Positions 8,769 through 16,851 of a stretch of DNA of 64,000 nt are shown here, one piece after another (positions within the stretch are counted from its first letter, which is position 1; every line of letters begins with the position of its first letter). The stretch comes from Demequina mangrovi. Lineage in GTDB: Bacteria; Actinomycetota; Actinomycetes; Actinomycetales; Demequinaceae. The position numbers and the translations under genes were made by a program. The notes under the pieces were generated by a model. That model worked only from the letters and a program-made list of their open reading frames with translations, had not been told where the DNA came from and did not search any database. The DNA lies in contig NZ_BBLU01000006.1 in NCBI RefSeq assembly GCF_000759715.1, positions 1-64,000 of the forward strand, given 5' to 3'.

Positions 8769-10982
8769 ATGGAGGGTCCTGAGATCCAGTTCGCCGAGGC
8801 CACGATCGACAACGGTCGCTTCGGCACCCGCACCGTCCGGTTCGAGACGGGACGTCTCGCCAAGCAGGCCGCCGGCTCCGCCGTCGCCTACCTCGACGGC
8901 GAGACGATGCTGCTGTCGGCCACCACGGCCGGCAAGTCCCCGCGTGACGGCTTCGACTTCTTCCCCCTGACCGTGGATGTCGAGGAGCGTCAGTACGCCG
9001 CCGGCAAGATCCCCGGCTCGTTCTTCCGCCGCGAGGGCCGTCCCACCACGGACGCCATCCTCACGTGCCGTCTGATCGACCGTCCGCTGCGCCCGTCCTT
9101 CGTGTCGGGTCTGCGCAACGAGATCCAGGTCGTCGTCGACGTCCTCGCGATCCACCCGGACGACCAGTACGACGTCATCGCGATCAACGCGGCGTCGATG
9201 TCGACCCAGCTCGCCGGCCTGCCCTTCTCGGGCCCCATCGGCGGCGTGCGCATCGCGCTCGTCGAGGGCCAGTGGGTGTGCTTCCCGCGCTGGTCCGAGA
9301 TGGAGAACGCGGTCTTCAACATGGTCGTGGCCGGCCGCGTGGTGGGCGACGACGTCGCCATCATGATGGTCGAGGCCGAGGCGACCGAGAACGCCTTCGA
9401 GCTCGTCTCCGAGGGTGCGCAGGCGCCCACCGAGACCGTCGTGGCCGAGGGCCTCGAGGCCGCGAAGCCGTTCATCCGCGCGCTGTGCGAGGCGCAGGCC
9501 GACGTCGCCTCCAAGGCGGCCAAGGAGACCGCGGAGTTCCCGCGCTTCCTCGACTACCAGGACGACGTGTTCGCCGCCGTGGCGCCCGCGATCGAGGGCG
9601 ACCTCGCCGAGGCGCTCCAGATCGCCGACAAGCAGACCCGCGAGAACCGTCTCGACGAGATCAAGGCCGGCGCGCTCGACCAGTTCTCGGGCCAGTTCGA
9701 GGGCCGCGAGAAGGAGATCTCCTCGGTGGTCCGCTCGGTCACCAAGCAGACCATCCGCCAGCGCATCCTCAAGGACGGCGTCCGCATCGACGGCCGCGGC
9801 CTCAAGGACATCCGTCCGCTGTCGGCCGAGGTCGCCGTGGTGCCCCGCGTGCACGGCTCCGCGATCTTCGAGCGCGGTGAGACCCAGATCATGGGCATCA
9901 CCACGCTCAACATGCTCAAGATGGAGCAGCAGATCGACTCGTTCTCGCCCGAGACGCACAAGCGCTACATGCACCACTACAACTTCCCGCCCTTCTCCAC
10001 GGGCGAGACCGGTCGCGTGGGCTCCCCGAAGCGCCGCGAGATCGGCCACGGCGCGCTCGCCGAGCGTGCCCTGGTGCCGGTGCTCCCGTCGCGCGAGGAC
10101 TTCCCCTACGCGATCCGTCAGGTGTCGGAGGCGCTCGGCTCGAACGGCTCGACCTCGATGGGCTCGGTCTGCGCCTCGACGCTCGGCATGCTCAACGCCG
10201 GTGTGCCGCTGAAGGCCCCCGTCGCGGGCATCGCGATGGGCCTCGTGTCCGACACCGTCGACGGTGAGACCCGCTACGCGGCGCTCACGGACATCCTGGG
10301 CGCCGAGGACGCGTTCGGCGACATGGACTTCAAGGTCGCCGGTACCCGTGAGTTCGTCACCGCGATCCAGCTCGACACCAAGCTCGACGGCATCCCCGCC
10401 TCGGTCCTGGCCGGCGCGCTGTCGCAGGCGTACGACGCCCGCGTCCACATCCTGTCCGTGATGGAGCAGGCGATCTCCGAGCCCGACGAGATGAGCCCGC
10501 ACGCCCCGCGCGTCATCGCGGTGCGCATCCCGGTCGACAAGATCGGCGAGGTCATCGGCCCCAAGGGCAAGATGATCAACCAGATCCAGGACGACACGGG
10601 CGCCGACATCTCCATCGAGGACGACGGCACCGTGTACATCGGCGCCACCGACGGTCCGTCGGCGGAGGCCGCGCGCGCCGCGATCAACGCGATCGCGAAC
10701 CCGCACGTCCCCGAGGTCGGCGAGCGCTTCGTCGGCACCGTGGTCAAGACGGTCGCCTTCGGCGCGTTCATCTCGCTGAGCCCGGGCAAGGACGGTCTGC
10801 TGCACATCTCGCAGATCCGCAAGCTCGTGGGCGGCAAGCGCGTCGAGAACGTCGAGGACGTCCTGTCCGTGGGCCAGAAGATCCAGGTGGAGATCACCGA
10901 GGTCGACCCGCGCGGCAAGCTCTCGCTCGGCGTGGTCGAGGAGGCGGGCGCCGAGTCCGCCGAGGAGACCGTCGAGGCGTAA
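8769..10982 (+). CDS. pnp: Polynucleotide phosphorylase / guanosine pentaphosphate synthetase
   Basis: PNPase (737 aa) degrades RNA 3'-5' using phosphate and can add 3' tails; in actinomycetes it is also called GpsI. Two RNase PH domains (about 10-240 and 335-570) flank an alpha-helical linker. The second PH domain contains [20 protein letters not shown] domain follows ([17 protein letters not shown]), then an S1 domain ([18 protein letters not shown]). The C-terminus is acidic ([12 protein letters not shown]). It follows rpsO and precedes the M16 peptidase, the conserved actinobacterial order. Confidence 0.97.
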   Translation: MEGPEIQFAEATIDNGRFGTRTVRFETGRLAKQAAGSAVAYLDGETMLLSATTAGKSPRDGFDFFPLTVDVEERQYAAGKIPGSFFRREGRPTTDAILTCRLIDRPLRPSFVSGLRNEIQVVVDVLAIHPDDQYDVIAINAASMSTQLAGLPFSGPIGGVRIALVEGQWVCFPRWSEMENAVFNMVVAGRVVGDDVAIMMVEAEATENAFELVSEGAQAPTETVVAEGLEAAKPFIRALCEAQADVASKAAKETAEFPRFLDYQDDVFAAVAPAIEGDLAEALQIADKQTRENRLDEIKAGALDQFSGQFEGREKEISSVVRSVTKQTIRQRILKDGVRIDGRGLKDIRPLSAEVAVVPRVHGSAIFERGETQIMGITTLNMLKMEQQIDSFSPETHKRYMHHYNFPPFSTGETGRVGSPKRREIGHGALAERALVPVLPSREDFPYAIRQVSEALGSNGSTSMGSVCASTLGMLNAGVPLKAPVAGIAMGLVSDTVDGETRYAALTDILGAEDAFGDMDFKVAGTREFVTAIQLDTKLDGIPASVLAGALSQAYDARVHILSVMEQAISEPDEMSPHAPRVIAVRIPVDKIGEVIGPKGKMINQIQDDTGADISIEDDGTVYIGATDGPSAEAARAAINAIANPHVPEVGERFVGTVVKTVAFGAFISLSPGKDGLLHISQIRKLVGGKRVENVEDVLSVGQKIQVEITEVDPRGKLSLGVVEEAGAESAEETVEA

Positions 10983-11005
10983 GCCTGGTCTGACGCAGTT
11001 CCGCT

Positions 11006-11039
11006 CGAAGGGCGGTCGGGGTGACCCGGCCGCCCTTCG
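11006..11039 (+). terminator. Terminator after pnp
   Basis: CGAAGGGCGG (11006-11015) pairs with CCGCCCTTCG (11030-11039), and the inner CGGG/CCCG extends the stem. No T-run follows. Confidence 0.65.
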
Positions 11040-11053
11040 GCGTCCCCACGGTC

Positions 11054-11075
11054 GATTCCCCATGACAGATGTGAC
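11054..11075 (+). repeat. Repeat copy B of a 22-bp motif
   Basis: GATTCCC-C-ATGAC-AGA-TGTGAC. It forms an imperfect inverted repeat (18 of 22 matching) with copy C on the other strand, 59 bp away, in front of the M16 peptidase gene. Confidence 0.6.
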
Positions 11076-11134
11076 GGGTGGGGCGCGGGGTCGCGCCGAT
11101 GTCGCATCGCCATGCGCAGGTGCCGATCACATGT

Positions 11135-11156
11135 GTCACAAGCGTCATTGGGAATC
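11135..11156 (-). repeat. Repeat copy C of a 22-bp motif
   Basis: On the minus strand it reads GATTCCC-A-ATGAC-GCT-TGTGAC. It ends 5 bp before the -10 element of the peptidase gene, a position typical of an operator. Confidence 0.6.
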
Positions 11157-11161
11157 GCGGA

Positions 11162-11167
11162 TAGGCT
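11162..11167 (+). promoter_or_regulatory. Leaderless promoter of the M16 peptidase
   Basis: TAGGCT lies 7 nt before the ATG at 11175; no ribosome site is present. Confidence 0.6.
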
Positions 11168-11174
11168 CGCCCTC

Positions 11175-12494
11175 ATGCCTCACATGCTTCCCCTCGTGCA
11201 CGCCGGAGCGATCGGCTCCGACCTCACCATCGAGCAGGACCACGGCGCCGTGGTGCGCCGCTCGGTGCTGCCGGGAGGCGTGCGTGTGCTCACGGAGCAG
11301 ATCCCCGGCATGCGCTCGGCGACGCTCGGCGCGTGGATCGGCGTGGGCTCGCGCGACGAGGCCCCCGAGCACGCGGGCTCGACCCACTTCCTCGAGCACC
11401 TGCTGTTCAAGGGCACCGCGCGCCGCAGCGCCCTCGACATCGCCGAGGAGTTCGACCGCGTGGGCGGCGAGTCCAACGCGCTCACGGGCAAGGAGTACAC
11501 CTGCTACTACGCCCGGGTGATCGACACGGACCTGCCCATGGCGATCGACGTCATCCTCGACATGGTCACCGGCGCGCGCCTCGATCAGGCGGACTTCGAC
11601 ATGGAGCGCGGGGTGATCCTCGAGGAGCTCGCGATGAACGAGGACGACCCGGGCGACGTCATCCACGAGCGCTTCACCGAGGCGGTGCTGGGCGGCCACG
11701 TGCTCGGCCGGCCCATCGGCGGCACCCCGGAGATCATCAACGCCGTCACCCGCGACGCGGTCCGGGAGCACTACCGCGAGCACTACACGCCCGAGGGGCT
11801 CATCATCACGGCGGCCGGGGGAGTGGACCATGACGCCGTGTGCGCCATGGTGGCCGATGCGCTCACCCGCGGCGGCTGGGACCTCGCCCCCGGCATCGTG
11901 CCCGCGGGGCGGCGCGATCGCTTCGCGCCCGTCGAGGCGACCCTCGACCCCGAGGTGCGCATCACCCGTCACGAGCTCGAGCAGGCGCACGTGCTGCTCG
12001 GCACGCGCGGCTTCTCCGCGACCGACGAGCGCCGCAGCGTCCTCGCGGTCTACAACGCGATCCTCGGCGGCGGCATGAGCTCGCGACTGTTCCAGGAGAT
12101 CCGTGAGAAGCGCGGCCTCACGTACTCCGTGTACTCGTTCGGTGCGCCGAGCACCGAGACCGGCGTCTTCGGCGTCTACGGCGCGTGCATCGCGTCGAAG
12201 GCAGACGAGGTCGAGCGGCTCATGGCCGTCGAGCTCGAGCGCATGGCCGACGGCATCACGGCGTCGGAGCTCGAGCGCGCCAAGGGGCAGATCGCGGGCT
12301 CGATGGTGCTCCGCCTCGAGGACTCGTACTCGCGCATGTCGCGCCTCGGCAAGGCCGAGCTGGTCTTCGGCGACCTGTGGTCCATCGCCGAGATGCTCGA
12401 CGACGTCCACGCGGTCACGGTCGATCAGGTCCGCGCGCTCGCCGCGGACATCGCGTCGCGCGAGCGGGTCTCGGTGCGCGTCGGTCCCGCCTGA
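11175..12494 (+). CDS. M16 family zinc metallopeptidase (PepR type)
   Basis: Processing-peptidase-like protein of 439 residues. The inverted zinc motif HFLEH is at residues 71-75, with the downstream glutamates of the M16 N-terminal domain in the region reading ERGVILEELAMNEDD. The C-terminal M16 domain contains REKRGLTYSVYSF, the usual R/Y substrate-binding segment. The frame is open back to 11112, but the ATG at 11175 sits 7 nt after a -10 element and gives the expected N-terminus. Homologues lie after pnp in many actinobacteria (pepR of mycobacteria). The physiological substrate is unknown. Confidence 0.92.
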   Translation: MPHMLPLVHAGAIGSDLTIEQDHGAVVRRSVLPGGVRVLTEQIPGMRSATLGAWIGVGSRDEAPEHAGSTHFLEHLLFKGTARRSALDIAEEFDRVGGESNALTGKEYTCYYARVIDTDLPMAIDVILDMVTGARLDQADFDMERGVILEELAMNEDDPGDVIHERFTEAVLGGHVLGRPIGGTPEIINAVTRDAVREHYREHYTPEGLIITAAGGVDHDAVCAMVADALTRGGWDLAPGIVPAGRRDRFAPVEATLDPEVRITRHELEQAHVLLGTRGFSATDERRSVLAVYNAILGGGMSSRLFQEIREKRGLTYSVYSFGAPSTETGVFGVYGACIASKADEVERLMAVELERMADGITASELERAKGQIAGSMVLRLEDSYSRMSRLGKAELVFGDLWSIAEMLDDVHAVTVDQVRALAADIASRERVSVRVGPA

Positions 12495-12497
12495 ACC

Positions 12498-12510
12498 GGG
12501 CGAAACGCCC
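12498..12510 (+). terminator. Short hairpin after the M16 gene
   Basis: GGGCG-AAA-CGCCC directly after the stop codon. It is short but perfect; no T-run follows. Confidence 0.4.
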
Positions 12511-12554
12511 ACAGATTCCCGCCCGGGGCGACTCCTTACGTTGCCCTTATCCCG

Positions 12555-12576
12555 CTCCCAGCGTTCTCCCAGAGTT
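12555..12576 (+). promoter_or_regulatory. Tandem 11-bp direct repeats, likely response-regulator site
   Basis: CTCCCAGCGTT (12555-12565) is followed at once by CTCCCAGAGTT (12566-12576); 10 of 11 bases match. An 11-bp period is typical of OmpR/PhoB-family binding sites. It lies 50 bp before the first gene of the export locus. Confidence 0.6.
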
Positions 12577-12625
12577 CGTCCATACCTTCGCATGCGACAA
12601 GGCGTGACGATCGAACGGACGGACG

Positions 12626-13861
12626 ATGCCCCAGAACTCTTCGAGGTGGAACCGAGCACGGACGTGGGTGGTCCCCACCGGCACGCTGCTCGCCGGCGCC
12701 GGCCTGGGGGCCGGAGCCATGGCGCTGTGGGGCTCGGCCGACGAGCCCGTGCAGGCCGACCGATCCATGGAGGCGGCCGGCCAGCAGACGGTGACGGTCG
12801 GGCTGGAGACGCTCGAGGAGTCGGTGTCCGCATCGGGCTCGCTGGTCGCGGTCACCACCGACAGCCTCGCCTTCGAGGCCTCCGGCACCGTGACCAAGGT
12901 CAAGGTCGAGGCCGGTGACCACGTCGAGGCCGGCGACGTCATCGCGCGGATCGACACGCTGCAGCTCACCGCCTCGCTGCGCTCCGCCGAGGCCGAGCTC
13001 GCGCAGGCCGAGGCCAAGCTCGCGAACCTCGAGGACGCCGACGACGGCTCCGATGCGAGCGAGGCGCAGATCGCCGCCGCCGAGGCGCAGGTCGAGGTGC
13101 TCGAGGAGAGCGTCGCGGACGCCGAGGAGGCGATGGACGACGCGAAGCTCGTCGCGGACATCTCCGGCCTCGTGACGTCGCAGCCCTACGAGGTGGGCGA
13201 CGTGGTCTCCGGCGGCGGTTCGGCATCGTCCGGCATGGGCGGCGCGACCACGGCCGCGTCGACGTCCAGCTCGAGCGGGGTCACCATCGTCGGCCTCGAC
13301 GAGTGGACCGTGTCCGTGAGCCTCTCGGAGGACGAGGTCTCCCAGGTCGAGGAGGGCGACCAGGTCACCTTCACGGCGGACGATGTCGACGGCGAGTTCT
13401 TCGGCATCGTCACGGACATCGCGAACCTCCCTACGACGACCGGCGGCAGCGCCACCTACGCGGTGGACCTCCAGGTCACCGGCGACGTCGAGGGCCTGTA
13501 CGAGGGCACCTCGGTCACCGCCGAGATCATCACCCTGCGCCGCGTCGACGTCCTCGCGGTCCCGACCAACGCGATCACCACCGCGGACGGTGTCTCGACG
13601 GTGACCGTGGTCGACTCCGAGGGCGAGGAGACGGCGCGCGAGGTCACGCTCGGCGAGACCATCGGCAGCTACTCCGAGGTCACGGACGGGCTCGAGGAGG
13701 GCGAGGAGATCGTCGTCACCGTGATGGCCTCGGGCGGCACCGACTCCGAGACCTCCGAGGAGGGCTTCGGCCAGATGGGCGGCGGCTTCCCGACCGACGG
13801 CAGCTTCCCGGGCGGCGGCGAGATGCCGACCGGCGGCATGGGCGGGATGCCGGGCCAGTAG
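12626..13861 (+). CDS. Membrane fusion protein of a MacAB-like exporter (first of two)
   Basis: Periplasmic-adaptor-type protein (411 aa) anchored by one N-terminal membrane segment (about residues 14-34). It shows the HlyD/MacA lipoyl-like motif in two halves: VTKVKVEAGDHVEAGDVIA near residue 92 and GLVTSQPYEVGDVVSGG near residue 182, separated by an Ala/Glu-rich coiled coil. A beta-barrel region follows, and a tail rich in Gly and Met (GGMGGMPGQ). The ATG at 12626 lies within a GGACGATGC sequence and has no strong ribosome site. The next two genes encode the ATPase and permease. Cargo is unknown. Confidence 0.85.
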   Translation: MPQNSSRWNRARTWVVPTGTLLAGAGLGAGAMALWGSADEPVQADRSMEAAGQQTVTVGLETLEESVSASGSLVAVTTDSLAFEASGTVTKVKVEAGDHVEAGDVIARIDTLQLTASLRSAEAELAQAEAKLANLEDADDGSDASEAQIAAAEAQVEVLEESVADAEEAMDDAKLVADISGLVTSQPYEVGDVVSGGGSASSGMGGATTAASTSSSSGVTIVGLDEWTVSVSLSEDEVSQVEEGDQVTFTADDVDGEFFGIVTDIANLPTTTGGSATYAVDLQVTGDVEGLYEGTSVTAEIITLRRVDVLAVPTNAITTADGVSTVTVVDSEGEETAREVTLGETIGSYSEVTDGLEEGEEIVVTVMASGGTDSETSEEGFGQMGGGFPTDGSFPGGGEMPTGGMGGMPGQ

Positions 13862-13901
13862 GCCCGGACGCGCCCCCGCACCGACGACCCGGAGGACCTG
13901 A

Positions 13902-14627
13902 ATGACCGCCACCATCAGCCCGCTGCACGATCTCACCGCACCGGTGATCGAGCTCTCGGGCGCCCGCAAGACCTATCACACGGGAGACATCGAGTTCGAG
14001 GCCCTGCGGGGCATCGACTGCCGGATCTTCCCCGGCGAGTACGTCGCGATCGTCGGGCCCTCGGGCTCGGGCAAGTCGACGCTCATGAACATCCTCGGCT
14101 GCCTCGACGTGCTCACCAGCGGCAGCTACATCCTGGCCGGCGAGGACGTCTCGCACATGGACGAGGACGCGCTCGCCTCGGCGCGCAACCGGCGCATCGG
14201 CTTCGTGTTCCAGCAGTTCCACCTGCTGTCGAGTCTCACCGCGCTCGGCAACGTCGAGCTCCCGCTGGTGTACGCCGGCGTCGCCCCGGCGGAACGGCGC
14301 GAGCGGGCGATGCGCGCGCTCACCCGTGTGGGCCTCGGCGACAAGAGCCGCAACCACCCCGGCCAGCTCTCGGGAGGTCAGCAGCAGCGCGTCGCGATCG
14401 CCCGCGCGCTGGTGACCGAGCCGGCGATCGTGCTCGCGGACGAGCCGACCGGAAACCTCGACTCGCACTCGACGCGCGACGTGCTCGGCATGCTCGACGA
14501 GCTGCACGCCGAGGGCAGCACCATCGTGCTCATCACGCATGAGGCGGACGTCGCCGCCCGTGCGAGCACCGTCTACAACGTGACCGACGGGCAGTTCGTC
14601 GGCGCGGGAACGGAGATCGCCAAATGA
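13902..14627 (+). CDS. MacB-type ABC exporter ATPase
   Basis: LolD/MacB-class ATPase (241 aa). Walker [10 protein letters not shown] is near residue 50, the Q-loop reads GFVFQQFHLL, the signature [15 protein letters not shown], Walker B VLADEPTGNLDS (with the GNLD typical of the class) and the switch segment ITHEAD. It starts behind GGAGGACC and its stop overlaps the start of the permease (ATGA). In this family the ATPase powers a mechanotransmission permease rather than transporting through itself. Confidence 0.93.
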   Translation: MTATISPLHDLTAPVIELSGARKTYHTGDIEFEALRGIDCRIFPGEYVAIVGPSGSGKSTLMNILGCLDVLTSGSYILAGEDVSHMDEDALASARNRRIGFVFQQFHLLSSLTALGNVELPLVYAGVAPAERRERAMRALTRVGLGDKSRNHPGQLSGGQQQRVAIARALVTEPAIVLADEPTGNLDSHSTRDVLGMLDELHAEGSTIVLITHEADVAARASTVYNVTDGQFVGAGTEIAK

Positions 14628-15856
14628 GGCCCGGCGACCTGCTCGGCAGCTCGTGGCGAGCGATCCGCTCGCACAAGATGCGTTCGGCCCTGACGATGCT
14701 CGGCATCGTCGTCGGCATCGCGTCGGTGGTGCTCACCGTCGGCCTGGGCCTCGGCACCCAGAAGGACGTGAGCGAGGAGATCGCGGCGCTCGGCTCGGAC
14801 CTCCTCATCGTGTCGCCCGGCTCGTCCACGGACGAGAGCGGCATGCGCGGAGGCTTCGGCAGCGGCACCACGCTCACCCGCGCCGACGCGGAGGCGCTCG
14901 CCTCGACGGTCGCGGTGCCCGATGCGATGGCGGTGGCGGCGGAGAAGACGGCGAGCGTCTCGCTCGAGTACGGCGAGAGCAACTGGACCACCACCGTGAC
15001 GGGCACGTCGACCAGCTGGACCGAGGTGCGCTCCCGCGAGCTGCTCTACGGCAGCTTCTTCGACGAGGACGACCTCGACTCCTCCGCGAGCGTCATCGTG
15101 CTCGGCACCGAGACCGCCGAGGAGCTGTTCGGCTCGACGTACGTCGTGGGCCAGGAGCTCACGATCGACGACGAGTCCTACGAGGTGGTGGGCGTGCTGG
15201 CCGAGGCGGGATCCTCGGGCGACACCTCGCTCGACGACCTCGCGGTGGTCCCCATGACGACCATGGTCGACTCGCTCGACGATTCGGGCTCGAGCGAGTC
15301 GGTGGCGACCATCTACATCAAGGCGGCCTCGTCCGACCTGCTGAGCGCGGCGTCGCAGGAGGCGGAGGCGCTGCTCCTCAACCTCCACGGCCTCGCCTCG
15401 GCGGACGACGCGGACTTCACCATCGACGTCCAGGACTCGCTGCTCGACGCCGCGACCTCGGTCTACCAGAAGCTCACGGTGCTCCTCACCGGCATCGCGG
15501 CGCTCGCGCTGCTGGTCGGAGGCATCGGCGTGATGAACATCATGCTGGTCTCCGTCACGGAGCGGACCCGCGAGATCGGCCTCCGCAAGGCGCTCGGCGC
15601 GGCGCCGGCGAACATCCGCAACCAGTTCCTCATCGAGGCGATGATCCTCGGCCTCAGCGGCGGCGCGATCGGCGTCGCCATCGGCGTCGGGCTCGCGGTG
15701 GCGCTGCCTCCGGTGCTCGACTCCACCATCGTCATCTCGGGCCTGGCGCTCGTCGTCTCGGTGGTGGTCGCGGTGGGCATCGGCGCGGTGTTCGGCGTCT
15801 ACCCCGCGGCGAGGGCGGCGAGGCTCGCCCCGATCGACGCCCTTCGCGACCAGTGA
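14624..15856 (+). CDS. MacB-type ABC exporter permease
   Basis: FtsX/MacB-type permease (410 aa). One N-terminal membrane helix (ALTMLGIVVGIASVVLTVGLG, about residues 22-42), then a large extracytoplasmic domain (about 50-280), then three C-terminal helices. The loop between helices carries the family segment ERTREIGLRKALGA, and the end reads PAARAARLAPIDALRDQ. It is coupled to the ATPase by an ATGA overlap. Such permeases export peptides, antibiotics or lipoproteins, or act in envelope signalling; the substrate cannot be read from sequence. Confidence 0.92.
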   Translation: MRPGDLLGSSWRAIRSHKMRSALTMLGIVVGIASVVLTVGLGLGTQKDVSEEIAALGSDLLIVSPGSSTDESGMRGGFGSGTTLTRADAEALASTVAVPDAMAVAAEKTASVSLEYGESNWTTTVTGTSTSWTEVRSRELLYGSFFDEDDLDSSASVIVLGTETAEELFGSTYVVGQELTIDDESYEVVGVLAEAGSSGDTSLDDLAVVPMTTMVDSLDDSGSSESVATIYIKAASSDLLSAASQEAEALLLNLHGLASADDADFTIDVQDSLLDAATSVYQKLTVLLTGIAALALLVGGIGVMNIMLVSVTERTREIGLRKALGAAPANIRNQFLIEAMILGLSGGAIGVAIGVGLAVALPPVLDSTIVISGLALVVSVVVAVGIGAVFGVYPAARAARLAPIDALRDQ

Positions 15857-15885
15857 TCGCCCTCAGCACAGAACGGAAGACACGA

Positions 15886-16851
15886 ATGAACATGACGACC
15901 AACCGGAAGACCTTCATGGCTGCGATGTGCGGCGCCATGCTGCTCGCCGGGTGCTCGGCGGACGCCGCCGAGACCACCGAGTCGGCGGTGCCGGACGCCG
16001 GAGCCTCGGCCGAGGCCGGCGGCGCGGTGCTGGGCGAGGTGCCTCAGGACGGCGAGCGGGGCGACATGGGCGGCGGCGGGCTCACGGGCGAGATCGCCTA
16101 CGTGACCGACGGCACGGCCCAGGTGCAGGACGGCTCCTCTCAGACCGCCGTGAACTACGACGCCGCGACCGACATCAGCATCGAGGTCGACATCGCGTTC
16201 GCCGACCTCGCGGTCGGAGAGTGCGTGGTCGCGACGCTGGGCGACGACGACGCGGCGACGGAGATCACCGTCTCCGAGGCGGAGGAGGACGGCACCTGCG
16301 CGTCCGATGCCGGCGGCTTCGGGGAACGCGGCGACGGCGACATGCCCGAGGGCATGGAGCGTCCCGACGACGGTGAGATGCCCACCGACATGCCCACCGC
16401 GATGCCCGACGGGGACATGCCCGAGGGCATGGAGCTGCCGGACGGCATGGAGGCGCCCGAGGGGATGGAGATGCCCGAGGGCGGCGAGGGTGGCTTCGCC
16501 TTCTCGACCCGCGTGGCGGGCACGCTGACCGCGATCGACGGCGACGTGCTCACCATCGAGACGACCGACGGCGACGAGACGGTCACCGCGGCCGGGGACG
16601 TCACCGTCACGACGATGCGGAGCGCCGACGCCGACGCCATCGAGGTCGGCCTGTGCATGACGGCGATCGGGGAGTCCGACGAGTCGGGCGGCTACTCCGC
16701 CACCGTGATCTCGCTCTTCACCGCGGGCGACGACGGCTGCGAGTCGTCGATGTTCGCCGGCCGCGGGATGGGCGGCGAGGGTGGCATGGGCGGCGCGCCC
16801 GCCGGCGGCGAGACCGCGGTCGACGAGCCGGCGCTCGAGAGCGAGGGCTGA
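15886..16851 (+). CDS. Met-rich lipoprotein with two DUF5666-like segments
   Basis: Predicted lipoprotein of 321 residues; the lipobox LAGC gives Cys23. Two similar beta-rich segments (about residues 65-135, from LTGEIAYVTDG, and about 205-275, from VAGTLTAIDGDVLTIET) resemble the DUF5666 fold. Between them (about 147-200) lies a low-complexity region built on MPEGME-like repeats, rich in Met, Glu, Asp and Pro. The C-terminus is Gly/Met-rich (RGMGGEGGMGG). The gene sits inside the export operon, and its stop overlaps the next start (TGATG). Met/acid-rich repeats could bind metal, but this is inference and I do not recognise the protein. Confidence 0.75.
   Translation: MNMTTNRKTFMAAMCGAMLLAGCSADAAETTESAVPDAGASAEAGGAVLGEVPQDGERGDMGGGGLTGEIAYVTDGTAQVQDGSSQTAVNYDAATDISIEVDIAFADLAVGECVVATLGDDDAATEITVSEAEEDGTCASDAGGFGERGDGDMPEGMERPDDGEMPTDMPTAMPDGDMPEGMELPDGMEAPEGMEMPEGGEGGFAFSTRVAGTLTAIDGDVLTIETTDGDETVTAAGDVTVTTMRSADADAIEVGLCMTAIGESDESGGYSATVISLFTAGDDGCESSMFAGRGMGGEGGMGGAPAGGETAVDEPALESEG

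Noticed and set aside
8616-11063. 815-residue open frame on the minus strand opposite pnp
   Set aside because: It mirrors pnp codons, is rich in Arg/Asp/Gly/His with no domain, and has no start signals. Similar long antisense frames elsewhere are also shadows caused by high GC.
16370-16480. MPEGME repeats as a possible CRISPR or DNA repeat array
   Set aside because: The repeats are degenerate, within a coding frame, and lack spacers of constant size.
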